From positions 62,001-126,000 of the forward strand of contig JADKHH010000026.1 of assembly GCA_016721905.1 (NCBI GenBank): DNA of 64,000 nucleotides, given 5' to 3'. Below, piece after piece: positions 26,257 to 35,477 of the stretch (position 1 is its first letter; each line of letters begins with the position of its first letter). The DNA is from Candidatus Opimibacter skivensis. Its GTDB lineage: Bacteria > Bacteroidota > Bacteroidia > Chitinophagales > Saprospiraceae. The translations under genes and the position numbers were made by a program. The notes beneath the pieces were generated by a model. That model searched no databases. It was not told where the DNA came from and worked only from the letters and a program-made list of their open reading frames with translations.

Positions 26257-26886
26257 ATGATGAGAAAATTGTTGAATATGGAAACCTGGTCCAGGAGGGA
26301 TCATTTCCACTTTTTCAGTCAGTTTGAAGAACCCTTCTTTGGCATTACTGCTGATATAGATTGTACCATAGCCTATGATGCCTGTAAGGCAAGGGATTGT
26401 TCTTTCTTCCTGTATTATCTGCATAAATCCCTTCTTGCTGCCAATTACATCGAACCGTTCCGTTACCGGATTATCGATGGAGCAGTTTGGGTTTACGACC
26501 AGGTGAATGCTTCTCCTACGATCAACAGGCCTGATGGGACCTTTGGATTTGCGTACATGAATTTCGAACAAGACTTCCATCTCTTCCTGGTCAATGCCCG
26601 TATCGAAATGGAGCGTGTCAGGCACACCAAAGGCCTCGAACCGGCCATAGCAGGTGAGAATGTGATTCACTACTCTTCCATGCCCTGGATCCATTTTACA
26701 GCGATCTCCCATGCCCGCAGCTTTGTTTTCAAAGACAGTATTCCCAAGATCACTTTTGGCAAGATGCGCGAAGTGGATGGCAAGAAGTTAATGCCCGTTG
26801 CTATTCATGTGCATCATGGCCTGATGGATGGGTGGCATGTGGGGCAGTTCATGGAACACTACCAGGAGGTGATGGATAAAGGCTGA
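26257..26886 (+). CDS. Chloramphenicol acetyltransferase-like protein
   Basis: A 209-residue CoA-dependent acyltransferase of the CAT fold (trimeric family, usual length 210-220). The catalytic motif HHGLMDGWHVGQFM (HHxxxDG) is intact near residue 188; METWSRRDHFHFF is the usual N-terminal block, and YSSMPWIHFTAISHA carries the conserved substrate-site Ser/Pro/Trp. Chromosomal CAT-like proteins in Bacteroidota often have unknown natural acceptors, so resistance should not be assumed. It stands alone, divergent from the large surface protein. Confidence 0.82.
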   Translation: MMRKLLNMETWSRRDHFHFFSQFEEPFFGITADIDCTIAYDACKARDCSFFLYYLHKSLLAANYIEPFRYRIIDGAVWVYDQVNASPTINRPDGTFGFAYMNFEQDFHLFLVNARIEMERVRHTKGLEPAIAGENVIHYSSMPWIHFTAISHARSFVFKDSIPKITFGKMREVDGKKLMPVAIHVHHGLMDGWHVGQFMEHYQEVMDKG

Positions 26887-26963
26887 GATGAAGGCTGGGG
26901 CGAGGGTTTTGTAAAATTTCAATATAAAAAGATAAAAAACTCTTTATATATTAAAAGACCTGT

Positions 26964-26971
26964 TATATTTG
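26964..26971 (+). promoter_or_regulatory. Putative -7 element (TATATTTG) of the rrf2-cbb3 locus
   Basis: Matches TAnnTTTG, 39 bases before the Rrf2 start, in a strongly AT-rich stretch (26920-26985). Confidence 0.5.
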
Positions 26972-27010
26972 ACCCTGAAATCACTCAACCATCTAACAAA
27001 TACGTAGCTA

Positions 27011-27442
27011 ATGTTCTCTAAGACATGTGAATACGGGATCAAAGCAATGATTTTTGTAGCGCAGAAATCAAAGGATGGCTCGCGTGTCGGGATCAAGGAT
27101 ATCGCGAAAGGGACCGATGCGCCAGAGCATTTTGTCGCTAAAATCATGCAGGAATTGGGTCGTAAAAAACTCGTTCATTCTGTCAAAGGGCCGAACGGGG
27201 GCTTTTATATGGACCAATTTGACCTCCAGACGTCGCTGGCGGATATCGTCCGGGCCCTGGATGGAAATTCCATCTATAGTGATTGTGTCCTGGGGCTGAA
27301 AACCTGCAATGAAAAAAAACCTTGCCCGGTGCATGACCAATACAGGGACATCAAGAAAAACCTAATCAAAATGATCGAAGAGAATACCATCGGTGACTTC
27401 AATACAAAACTGGATTCAGGCAAATTCTTTTTAGTAAATTGA
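27011..27442 (+). CDS. Rrf2 family transcriptional regulator, probable Fe-S sensor
   Basis: A 143-residue winged-helix protein. The start MFSKTCEYGIKAMIFVAQ is the family helix 1; IKDIAKGTDAPEHFVAKIMQELGRKKLVHSVKGPNGGF is the recognition helix and wing. Three Cys sit in the dimer region: DCVLGLKTCNEKKPCPVH, the arrangement that holds a [2Fe-2S] or [4Fe-4S] cluster in IscR, NsrR and RsrR. It is the first gene of the cbb3 oxidase locus, 53 bases upstream of ccoI. This suggests redox, NO or oxygen control of the oxidase (inference from position). Confidence 0.9.
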   Translation: MFSKTCEYGIKAMIFVAQKSKDGSRVGIKDIAKGTDAPEHFVAKIMQELGRKKLVHSVKGPNGGFYMDQFDLQTSLADIVRALDGNSIYSDCVLGLKTCNEKKPCPVHDQYRDIKKNLIKMIEENTIGDFNTKLDSGKFFLVN

Positions 27443-27495
27443 TTTTTTAAACCCATAATAAAAGACAAAAAGATATTATATTCTTTATAAGAATC

Positions 27496-29931
27496 ATGGT
27501 GCCTGATAAAACAAATACCCTCACCCTCTGCGACCATTGTGGCGACACCTGTTACCAAAAGCCTGTCATGCTTGGGGAGAAAATGTTTTGTTGCGATGGA
27601 TGCCGAAGTGTCTACCAGATTCTCAACGACTATAATCTCTGCGCATACTACGATCTCAACAATCATCCGGGGATCACCCAGAAATCAAATGTGCGTAAAG
27701 ACAAGTATGCTTTCCTGGACAATTCGGATATCGCTAAGAAACTAATCCAGTATGCAGACAGCAGCCAAACCCATGTTACTTTTTATCTTCCACAAATCCA
27801 CTGCAGCAGTTGCCTGTGGCTCCTGGAAAATATACGCAGGATCAACCCCGCCATCCTTTCGTCCAGAGTCAATTTTACCAAAAAAGAAGTCTTCATCACC
27901 TTTGATCCTTCGCTGATAACACTCCGGGAAGTTGTGGAGACCCTCACCCACATCGGTTATGAACCGCACCTGAGCCTGGAAGAAGTATCCACCTCACAAC
28001 TCCGTAAAATCGACCGGACAAGGTGGTATAAAATAGGTCTTGCAGGGTTCTGTTTTGCTAATATCATGATGCTGAGTTTTCCTGAATATTTCGCCGACGG
28101 TGAAGTCCTGGAGCCTATCATCAAGAGCACGCTCACCGCTATCATCGTAGTGCTTTCATTGCCGGTGATTACGTATTGTGCCAGTGAGTTCTTTGTCAAT
28201 GCATGGAATGGACTGAAAAATAAATACCTCAACATCGATGCTCCAATTGCCCTTGCACTGGTAATTACTTTTGGACGCAGCATGTATGAACTTTACACAG
28301 GAACAGGATCTGGTTATCTGGACAGCATGAGTGGCATTGTATTTTTTATGCTGGTCGGCAGATGGTTGCAGGACAGGACCTACCAGACTATTTCTTTCGA
28401 CAGGGATTTCAGGGCATTTTTTCCAATCGCGGTCAATATACTCAAGGATGGTGCTGTTAAGGCCGTTCCGGTAGACCAGGTCAAGGCAAATGATGTCATC
28501 CAGATTCATCATGAAGAGCTGATTCCGGTAGATGCCATGCTGTCGAAAGGCACTGCAGAGATCGACTATAGTTTCGTCACGGGTGAAAGTCTTCCGGTAC
28601 AAATCAATAAGGGTGAAATCATCTATGCCGGTGGCAAACAGACAGGAGGCATCATCGAACTCGTGGTTGTCAAGGAAGTCTCCCAATCGTACCTCACCAA
28701 CTTATGGAACAAAGAAAGCCCTGCAGATGCAACCACAACATCCTATTCTTTCATTGATGCGCTGAGTAAATATTTTACTTACATCGTATTAGTGATAGGG
28801 GCTATTGCCGGAGGCTATTGGCTGTGGCAAGGTCAGCCTCACCTCATGTGGAATGCGCTCACGACCATCCTCATTGTCGCCTGCCCATGCGCATTGCTAT
28901 TGTCTGCCAACTTTACCCGAGGGAATATCCTGCGTATCTTATCTAACAACAAATTCTATCTCCGAAATGCGGGGGTCATCGAAACGATGTCCCGCATCAA
29001 CACGATCGTATTTGACAAGACGGGAACACTCACCCAGAACAATAAAATGAAAGTGCGTTACGAAGGAGAGGTGATGTCGCAGGAGCTTAAGAGCCAGATA
29101 GCCTCGCTTCTTGTTCATTCGAGCCATCCTTTAAGCAAAGCCGTATTACACTATCTGTCGACTCCAGTCATCAATGATCCAGACAGTTTTAAAATTATAG
29201 ACAACAAAGGGATAGAAGGCTGGATAGATGAACATCATTTCCGGATTGGCTCTCCATCATTTGCAGGCGTTGAGGTGACAGATCAAAGGGAAAGCGCTGT
29301 GGTCGTCAGCATGGATAACCGGACTATCGGAACGTTCCGCATAACCAATGCATATCGCATAGGCATTTTCGACCTTTTCAAATCCCTTATACCTCAATAC
29401 AAACTGGCCCTTATATCCGGTGACAATCCTGCTGAAGAAAAGACATTGCGCGAAAAGATGGGCGTGGAAAGTGAATTACTTTTTGAGCAGTCTCCGCATG
29501 ACAAACTTGCCTACATCACCTATCTCAAGGAAAATAAAAAGGCGAATGTCCTGATGATCGGGGATGGGCTCAATGATGCCGGCGCGTTGAAGGAAAGCCA
29601 TGTTGGTCTGGCGGTATGCGATGATGACAATAATTTCACGCCTGCTGCTGATGGCATCATCCATGCTTCAAAGGTATCCATACTGGATAAGATCCTGGCG
29701 TATGTACGATCCGGCAGATCCATCATTATGTTCAGTTTCGGAATCTCGATCATCTATAATATCATCGGCTTATATTTTGCAGTTCAGGGTACCCTATCGC
29801 CGATTATTGCCGCGATACTGATGCCTTGCAGTTCGATATCGATTATCCTGATTACGTATGGATTAAGCGAGTTGATGGCGAAGAAATACAAACTGGCAGG
29901 GGGCAAGGAGCAAGGAGCAAGGAGCAAATGA
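27496..29931 (+). CDS. ccoI: Copper-type P1B-ATPase for cbb3 oxidase assembly
   Basis: An 811-residue heavy-metal P-type ATPase. N-terminal Cys-rich cap (CDHCGDTCYQ and FCCDGC, residues 12-36), an HMA-like domain with IHCSSCLWLL (Cys 103/106), eight membrane helices, the TGES actuator loop (SFVTGESLPV), the CPC metal site in LIVACPCALLLS, the phosphorylation site VFDKTGTLT, and MIGDGLNDAGAL. The Cys-rich cap and genomic position identify CcoI/FixI, which supplies copper for the CuB centre. The last residues (GGKEQGARSK) are encoded by GCAAGGA heptamers, so the C-terminus is repeat-derived. Confidence 0.94.
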   Translation: MVPDKTNTLTLCDHCGDTCYQKPVMLGEKMFCCDGCRSVYQILNDYNLCAYYDLNNHPGITQKSNVRKDKYAFLDNSDIAKKLIQYADSSQTHVTFYLPQIHCSSCLWLLENIRRINPAILSSRVNFTKKEVFITFDPSLITLREVVETLTHIGYEPHLSLEEVSTSQLRKIDRTRWYKIGLAGFCFANIMMLSFPEYFADGEVLEPIIKSTLTAIIVVLSLPVITYCASEFFVNAWNGLKNKYLNIDAPIALALVITFGRSMYELYTGTGSGYLDSMSGIVFFMLVGRWLQDRTYQTISFDRDFRAFFPIAVNILKDGAVKAVPVDQVKANDVIQIHHEELIPVDAMLSKGTAEIDYSFVTGESLPVQINKGEIIYAGGKQTGGIIELVVVKEVSQSYLTNLWNKESPADATTTSYSFIDALSKYFTYIVLVIGAIAGGYWLWQGQPHLMWNALTTILIVACPCALLLSANFTRGNILRILSNNKFYLRNAGVIETMSRINTIVFDKTGTLTQNNKMKVRYEGEVMSQELKSQIASLLVHSSHPLSKAVLHYLSTPVINDPDSFKIIDNKGIEGWIDEHHFRIGSPSFAGVEVTDQRESAVVVSMDNRTIGTFRITNAYRIGIFDLFKSLIPQYKLALISGDNPAEEKTLREKMGVESELLFEQSPHDKLAYITYLKENKKANVLMIGDGLNDAGALKESHVGLAVCDDDNNFTPAADGIIHASKVSILDKILAYVRSGRSIIMFSFGISIIYNIIGLYFAVQGTLSPIIAAILMPCSSISIILITYGLSELMAKKYKLAGGKEQGARSK

Positions 29932-30056
29932 AAAATGTTTGCTGAGGCTGAGGCGAAGTAAACGCTCCGAAACTAAAACTGAACAATGGCAACTGAATAC
30001 TGATAATTGACAACTGAATACTGATTACTCACAACTCACAACTGACAACTCACATA
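29898..30056. repeat. Heptamer repeat arrays between ccoI and ccoS
   Basis: First GCAAGGA units (29902-29926, inside the ccoI end), later ACAACTC/ACAACTG and ACTGAAT-type units up to three bases before the ccoS start. The unit sequence changes along the gap. Confidence 0.85.
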
Positions 30057-30058
30057 AA

Positions 30059-30205
30059 ATGAGTGCAATCATCCTTCTTCTTCTCGTCAGCATCTTTATC
30101 GCTGGTGGTTTCCTGGTGGCCTTCTTCTGGAGTGTCCGGGACGGGCAGTTTGATGATGATTTCTCGCCGGCGAGGAGGATTCTTTTCGAGGACGACAAAA
30201 AGTGA
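30059..30205 (+). CDS. ccoS: cbb3 oxidase assembly protein CcoS
   Basis: A 48-residue protein. It starts MSAIILLLLVSIFIAGGFL, one membrane helix, followed by the family signature FFWSVRDGQFDDDFSPARRILFEDD: a conserved Trp, then Gln-Phe-Asp-Asp and a Pro near the end. CcoS is needed to place haem and copper in CcoN. Position between ccoI and ccoN is the standard order. Both flanks are tandem repeats, which begin three bases before the ATG and within the stop codon. Confidence 0.93.
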   Translation: MSAIILLLLVSIFIAGGFLVAFFWSVRDGQFDDDFSPARRILFEDDKK

Positions 30206-30335
30206 AGAGTGAAAAGTGAAACGAAAAACGAAAAACGAAAAGTGAAAATAGAACACATAAACAAATCAACCAACAAACAATAAGCACATCAACGCATCAA
30301 CGCATCAACCAATAAACAATAAACATCAATACAAA
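30203..30335. repeat. Heptamer/octamer repeat arrays in the ccoNO leader
   Basis: AAAGTGA-type units, then AAAACGA units, then GCATCAAC octamers and CAATAAA-type units, ending 16 bases before the ccoNO start. No recognisable promoter in this gap. Confidence 0.85.
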
Positions 30336-30350
30336 CACGGAATAGAAAAC

Positions 30351-32480
30351 ATGGAATTACAGAAATTTACTTACGACAACAGGCTCCCCAAGTTGTTTGC
30401 GATAGCAACCATCACCTGGGGTGCAGTGGGAATGTTATTAGGTGTCATAGCCGCCTTTCAGTTGGCATTCCCGGTGCTGAACTTCAGCGAGTATTTTCCT
30501 CACCTGGCGTTTGGAAGGCTCAGGCCGGTGCATACCAATGCAGTCATATTTGCATTTGTAGGTAACGGAATTTTCACCGCGGTCTATTATTCCCTTCCGC
30601 GATTGCTGAAAACATCGATGTGGAGCAATCTGCTCGGCCGAATTCACTTCTGGGGCTGGCAGACCATCATTGTACTAGCAGCAGTGACCTTGCTGTGCGG
30701 AATCACCACCGGCAAAGAATATGCTGAGCTTGAATGGCCGATTGATATCCTTATCACTCTGATCTGGGTGGTGTTTGGTATCAATATGTTTGGAACCATT
30801 CTGACCAGGCGTGAGCGTCACTTGTATGTTGCGATTTGGTTCTTTATTGCTTCCTGGGTGACTGTGGCCATGCTGCACATTGTCAATTCCGTGGAAATTC
30901 CGGTTTCTTTATTTAAAAGCTATTCCTGGTATGCAGGTGTGCAGGATGCGCTGGTACAATGGTGGTATGGACACAATGCTGTTGCGTTTTTCCTTACTAC
31001 TCCTTACCTGGGTCTGATGTATTACTTCCTGCCAAAAGCTGCGGATCGTCCTGTATATTCCTACAGGTTGAGTATCGTTCACTTCTGGAGTCTGATCTTT
31101 CTCTATATCTGGGCTGGTCCTCACCACCTGTTATATACCGCGCTCCCTGAATGGGCTCAATCCTTAGGAACTGCATTCTCCATTATGCTGATTCTGCCGA
31201 GCTGGGGTGGTATGCTCAATGGTCTGTTTACCTTGAGAGGAGCCTGGGACAAAGTGCGTGAAGATCCCGTACTTAAGTTTTTTGTTGTCGCTGTCACCGC
31301 TTATGGTATGAGCACATTTGAAGGCCCGATGATGTCGCTCAAAAATGTCAATGCCATCTCCCACTACAGTGACTGGACAGTTGCGCACGTACACATTGGC
31401 GCTTTAGGATGGAACGGCTTCCTGACTTTCGGTATGCTGTATTGGCTGATCCCTAAATTGTTTAATACCACGCTTCACTCCCGCAAGATGGCTGGCACGC
31501 ACTTCTGGATTGGCACTCTTGGAATCCTGCTCTATGCGATTCCGATGTACTGGAGTGCGTTCCGTACCTATTTCATGATGAAAGCGTTCACACCGGAAGG
31601 GCAGTTACAATACCAGTTTATTGATGTTGTTCAAACAATTATTCCCTTCTATATACTTAGGGCTATCGGTGGGACTATATTCCTCGTCGGTGTCATCCTG
31701 ATGATCATCAACCTCTGGAAAACGGCCAAAAAAGGTACTTTCCTCAAAGAAGAATATGGCGAAGCTCCTGCACTGGAGAAAAAATACGTAGCACCTAAGG
31801 GAAGTTTCTGGCATAGTGTCATCGAGCGCAAACCGCTCATGCTTTTGGTTCTGAGTCTTATTGTGGTTGCCATCGGTGGTCTTTTTGAACTGGTGCCCAC
31901 CTTTCTCGTCAAATCCAATATCCCGACCATTGCTTCTGTGAAACCGTATACTCCACTGGAGTTACAAGGTCGTGATCTCTATCTGCGTGAAGGTTGTTAC
32001 AACTGCCACTCCCAGATGATTCGTCCGTTTAGATATGAAGTGACGAGATATGGCGAATATTCCAAAGCAGGTGAATTTGTCTATGACCATCCATTCCAAT
32101 GGGGTAGTAAACGAACAGGGCCTGACCTCGCGAGAGTTGGGGGTAAATATCCCGATAGCTGGCATTTCAACCACATGTATGATCCTACCTCGATGGTCCC
32201 TGGATCGATCATGCCATCTTATCCATTCATGTTTGAAAACGAACTGAATATCGGGACTACCAATTCGAAGATCCACGCCATGCGCAAGATGGGGGTTCCC
32301 TATCCGGAAGGATATGAAGCGATTGCCAACGATGATCTGAAGAAGCAGGCAGAAGCGATTGCTGCAAGCCTGAAGAATGAAAAGATAGAGATACCGGCTG
32401 ACCGCGAGATTATCGCGTTGATCGCTTATCTCCAGCGCCTCGGAACGGATATTAAAGTTAAAGCTGCCACCACTAAATAA
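30351..32480 (+). CDS. ccoN: cbb3 cytochrome c oxidase, fused subunits I and II (CcoNO)
   Basis: A 709-residue fusion. Residues about 1-470 are CcoN with twelve helices: haem b ligand in RPVHTNAVIF (His 61), CuB ligand His 208 in WYGHNA, the His pair in WAGPHHLLY (258/259), and the haem ligands in VAHVHIGALGW (345/347). A linker and one helix (about 497-520) lead into CcoO, with its mono-haem site GCYNCHSQMIRPF (Cys 549, Cys 552, His 553) and an axial-Met region (SIMPSYP). The enzyme reduces O2 with high affinity at the inner membrane. The N-O fusion is frequent in Bacteroidota. Confidence 0.97.
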   Translation: MELQKFTYDNRLPKLFAIATITWGAVGMLLGVIAAFQLAFPVLNFSEYFPHLAFGRLRPVHTNAVIFAFVGNGIFTAVYYSLPRLLKTSMWSNLLGRIHFWGWQTIIVLAAVTLLCGITTGKEYAELEWPIDILITLIWVVFGINMFGTILTRRERHLYVAIWFFIASWVTVAMLHIVNSVEIPVSLFKSYSWYAGVQDALVQWWYGHNAVAFFLTTPYLGLMYYFLPKAADRPVYSYRLSIVHFWSLIFLYIWAGPHHLLYTALPEWAQSLGTAFSIMLILPSWGGMLNGLFTLRGAWDKVREDPVLKFFVVAVTAYGMSTFEGPMMSLKNVNAISHYSDWTVAHVHIGALGWNGFLTFGMLYWLIPKLFNTTLHSRKMAGTHFWIGTLGILLYAIPMYWSAFRTYFMMKAFTPEGQLQYQFIDVVQTIIPFYILRAIGGTIFLVGVILMIINLWKTAKKGTFLKEEYGEAPALEKKYVAPKGSFWHSVIERKPLMLLVLSLIVVAIGGLFELVPTFLVKSNIPTIASVKPYTPLELQGRDLYLREGCYNCHSQMIRPFRYEVTRYGEYSKAGEFVYDHPFQWGSKRTGPDLARVGGKYPDSWHFNHMYDPTSMVPGSIMPSYPFMFENELNIGTTNSKIHAMRKMGVPYPEGYEAIANDDLKKQAEAIAASLKNEKIEIPADREIIALIAYLQRLGTDIKVKAATTK

Positions 32481-32486
32481 CGGACC

Positions 32487-32648
32487 ATGAAATTTTCAAC
32501 TTATCTCGAACAAATCATGGGGGTCAGCATTTTCCCTGTCATCTCCCTGGTGCTTTTTGTTGCCTTCTTTACCGGTGTGCTCATCTGGATCTATAGCATC
32601 GATAAAAAAGAGATTGAGCACATGGAAAATCTTCCATTAAACGACTAA
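32487..32648 (+). CDS. ccoQ: cbb3 oxidase small subunit CcoQ
   Basis: A 53-residue protein beginning MKFSTYLEQIMGVSIFPVIS, with one membrane helix (about 13-37) and an acidic tail (DKKEIEHMENLPLND). Size, topology and position between ccoNO and ccoP identify CcoQ, which stabilises the CcoP association. It starts six bases behind the ccoNO stop. Confidence 0.9.
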   Translation: MKFSTYLEQIMGVSIFPVISLVLFVAFFTGVLIWIYSIDKKEIEHMENLPLND

Positions 32649-32657
32649 TCCTAAATC

Positions 32658-33797
32658 ATGAATCGTATAGCAAAACATATGAAAACGATAATTAGCGCAG
32701 CGCTGATGCTGGTAAGTGCGGCCATGTATGGACAGGCAACACCTGCCGCCGCGGCCCAAAAGGGTTTCACCATTGACACCAATACGCTGTTGATCATCTT
32801 TGCAGTCTTCTTGCTGCTTCCGATCTGGATTCTATCCAATACATTTATTACTGCCGCTAACAGGTACTATGCCAACCGGATTAAATCAGGATCGGCAAAG
32901 GTGCTGATCCCATTGGGCTTACTGATGTTGAGTTCATCGCTCATGGCGCAGGGAACCGCTCCGGTCAGCACACCTGGTCTGTCAGCTACAGCCATGACCA
33001 TCTTACTGATCTGTGTGATCAGTGCTGAATTGCTGCTCATCCTGTTCTTTGCTTCCAAAACCAATGACTTCATCCAGAAAATGGAAGTCAGGGAAATAAC
33101 TGAAACAAAGCATGGAACGCTGATGGCATGGCTGCAGGCTAAATGGGCGGCTATGAATTTCAAACCCATCGAGGAGGAATATAAAATCGATACCGGCCAC
33201 AGTTATGATGGTATCCGGGAGCTCGACAATATCATTCCACCATGGTTTACGACCGCCTTCCTGCTGACGATCCTATTCGGTATTGGTTACTTGTACCGTT
33301 ACCATATCGCCAAGGCCGCTCCGATGCAGATCGAAGAATACCAGAATGAAGTTGCATTGGCCAACCTCAAACACGATGAGTACCTGAAGACACAGGCGAG
33401 CAGTATTGATGAAAACAGTGTAACCATCCTGACTGGTGCAGATCTGGATGCCGGCAAGAAGACGTTTGTCACCTTATGTGCCGCCTGTCATAAAGCAGAT
33501 GGAGGAGGTATGGTAGGACCTAACTTAACAGATGATTACTGGATCCATGGTGGTTCAATTAAAAACCTGTTTACCACCATCAAATATGGTGTGCCTGACA
33601 AGGGGATGATTTCTTGGAAAGAGCAGCTCAATCCGCAGCAAATGGCACAGGTAGCAAGCTATATCCTGACACTCAAGGGCACCAATCCACCGGATGCCAA
33701 GGAAAAGCAGGGCACCTTGTATGTGCCCGATGCAGTCCCTACAACTGATTCCACAGCCGCTCAGGTTATGCAGCCGGATTCAATGATGAAAAAGTAA
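32658..33797 (+). CDS. ccoP: cbb3 oxidase subunit III (CcoP), mono-haem form
   Basis: A 379-residue protein. Hydrophobic stretches near 10-24, 42-62, 82-97, 112-132 and 196-212; the segment from DNIIPPWFTTAFLLTILFG is the conserved CcoP N-terminal domain. The C-terminal domain has one haem c motif, LCAACHKADGGG (Cys 274, Cys 277, His 278), with axial Met candidates near GMISW. Classical CcoP has two haems; only one is present here. The long membrane N-terminus (residues 1-180) is an extension typical of Bacteroidota. The gene starts nine bases behind ccoQ and ends one base before ccoG. Confidence 0.94.
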   Translation: MNRIAKHMKTIISAALMLVSAAMYGQATPAAAAQKGFTIDTNTLLIIFAVFLLLPIWILSNTFITAANRYYANRIKSGSAKVLIPLGLLMLSSSLMAQGTAPVSTPGLSATAMTILLICVISAELLLILFFASKTNDFIQKMEVREITETKHGTLMAWLQAKWAAMNFKPIEEEYKIDTGHSYDGIRELDNIIPPWFTTAFLLTILFGIGYLYRYHIAKAAPMQIEEYQNEVALANLKHDEYLKTQASSIDENSVTILTGADLDAGKKTFVTLCAACHKADGGGMVGPNLTDDYWIHGGSIKNLFTTIKYGVPDKGMISWKEQLNPQQMAQVASYILTLKGTNPPDAKEKQGTLYVPDAVPTTDSTAAQVMQPDSMMKK

Positions 33798-33798
33798 A

Positions 33799-35202
33799 AT
33801 GACAGAGGAAGAACTATTACACGCAGAGACCTTTCGTGACCGGGTCACCACAGTGACAGAATCCGGAAAACGTAACTGGATCTATGCACTCAAACCATCA
33901 GGTAGATTTTATAACTACAGGAATATTGTATCTTATCTCTACCTGATTGTTTTTTTTGTATTGCCATTTATTAAAGTCAATGACAATCCACTTTTCCTGG
34001 TCAACATCATTGACAGCAAGTTTATCCTCTTTGGAAAAATATTCTGGCCGCAGGACTTTTTCATTTTTGCGGTGGGGATGATTGCCTTTATTGTCTTTAT
34101 CGTTTTGTTTACGGTGATCTATGGCCGTCTCTTTTGCGGCTGGGTGTGTCCGCAGACCGTCTTTCTCGAGTTTGTATTCCGAAGACTTGAGTGGCTGATC
34201 GAGGGCACGCCCGGAAGGCAAAAAGCACTCCGCGACGGACCCTGGACATTTGAAAAGGTTTGGAAAATGGTGTTGAAGCACACCTTGTTCCTGGTCTTTT
34301 CTTTCCTGATCGCCCATGCCTTCCTGGCGTATATCCTGGGTATAGACGAAGTGGTCAAGATCATTGGTGAGCCCTTCTCACAACACATTGGCTTGCTGGT
34401 AGGTTTGATTGTTTTTACCCTATTATTTTATTCCGTGTTTGCGTTTGTACGAGAGATCATTTGCACTACAGTATGTCCTTATGGCCGGCTGCAGGGAGTG
34501 ATGTTTGATAAAGACACCATGCAGATATCCTATGATTACAAACGGGGTGAGGAAAGGGGAAAGCTGAAAAAGACGGAAACCCGGACACTTGGTGATTGTA
34601 TAGATTGTCACAAATGCGTGATGGTATGCCCTACCGGCATAGATATCCGGGATGGTGTCCAACTGGATTGTGTAGGTTGCACCGCATGCATTGATGCCTG
34701 CGATGAAGTCATGGACAAAGTAGGCTTTCCGAAAGGGCTTATTCGTTATGCATCAGAAAACCAGATTGCCAATGGTACCGCCTTCAGGTTTACAACAAAG
34801 ATGAAGGCATATACAGCCCTGCTCTTTATCCTGCTGGTGGTGATGTCTGTGATGATTGTGACGCGTAAGACCGTAGACACTTATATTTCGAGAGTCAAAG
34901 GACAGCTGTACCAGGAAGTGGACGGAGGAAAACTCAGCAATCTCTTTGAAGCCAAGATTCTGAATAAGACCAATAAGGAGATCCCGGTCGAACTAAAAGT
35001 AGAAGGAATGTCCGGAGAAATCAAACTGGTCGGTGGACAGCAATTCCTGCTAAAGAAGGAAGCTATCAATGATTATAATTTTTTCGTAGAGATTCCAAAG
35101 AGTGAAATACGGGAGCGAAGCAGCAATATCACGATCGGAGTATATTCAGAAGGACAGAAGATACAGTCAGTGAAGACTAAATTTCTGGGGCCGTTTAAAT
35201 AG
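33799..35202 (+). CDS. ccoG: cbb3 oxidase accessory ferredoxin CcoG
   Basis: A 467-residue membrane protein with five helices. CGWVCPQTVFLEFVF (about 113) and CTTVCPYGRLQGVM (about 220) are conserved CcoG/RdxA motifs. The double cluster region DCIDCHKCVMVCPTGIDIRDG and DCVGCTACIDACDEVMDK (about 270-310) binds two [4Fe-4S] clusters. A C-terminal Ig-like FixG domain follows the last helix (about 375-467). It is a cupric reductase that prepares copper for CcoN. It starts one base behind the ccoP stop. Confidence 0.95.
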   Translation: MTEEELLHAETFRDRVTTVTESGKRNWIYALKPSGRFYNYRNIVSYLYLIVFFVLPFIKVNDNPLFLVNIIDSKFILFGKIFWPQDFFIFAVGMIAFIVFIVLFTVIYGRLFCGWVCPQTVFLEFVFRRLEWLIEGTPGRQKALRDGPWTFEKVWKMVLKHTLFLVFSFLIAHAFLAYILGIDEVVKIIGEPFSQHIGLLVGLIVFTLLFYSVFAFVREIICTTVCPYGRLQGVMFDKDTMQISYDYKRGEERGKLKKTETRTLGDCIDCHKCVMVCPTGIDIRDGVQLDCVGCTACIDACDEVMDKVGFPKGLIRYASENQIANGTAFRFTTKMKAYTALLFILLVVMSVMIVTRKTVDTYISRVKGQLYQEVDGGKLSNLFEAKILNKTNKEIPVELKVEGMSGEIKLVGGQQFLLKKEAINDYNFFVEIPKSEIRERSSNITIGVYSEGQKIQSVKTKFLGPFK

Positions 35203-35338
35203 CAAGGAGCAAGGGGCAAGGAGCAAGGAGCAAGGGGGCTGTCCGGAGACAGATCTTCATTGATACAGTGGGCAAGGGCAGTGGGCAGTGGGCAGTCTGC
35301 AGTGGGCAGTGGGCAGTGGGCAATGGGCAATGGGGAGG
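35203..35338. repeat. Heptamer repeats between ccoG and fixH
   Basis: GCAAGGA/GCAAGGG units at once behind the ccoG stop, an unrelated about 35-base stretch, then GCAGTGG/GCAATGG units. Total repeat length about 95 bases. Confidence 0.9.
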
Positions 35339-35408
35339 AGTTGTTTTAAGTGATGTAACGAAATAGACATTAAAATAATCAGAGATATAATTAACTATTT
35401 AAAAAGCA

Positions 35409-35475
35409 AACTGAAGACTGCAAATTACATATTGCGGACTGAAGACTGCGGACTGAAGACTGAAGACTGAAGACT
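35409..35475. repeat. 7-bp repeats in the fixH leader (GACTGAA)
   Basis: GACTGAA and GACTGCA/GACTGCG units; the last GACTGAA units end a few bases before the fixH start codon, so the array forms the 5' leader. Confidence 0.88.
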
Positions 35476-35477
35476 AA

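Noticed and set aside
26257..26886. Acquired antibiotic-resistance gene on a mobile element
   Set aside because: The CAT-like gene is flanked by ordinary chromosomal genes, with no IS, integron or att site visible and no unusual composition; a native acetyltransferase is equally likely.
30025..30276. Antisense frames over ccoS and flanking repeats
   Set aside because: They are composed of repeat translation (FSFFVFRFTF-type) and complement of ccoS; the plus-strand ccoS is clearly conserved.
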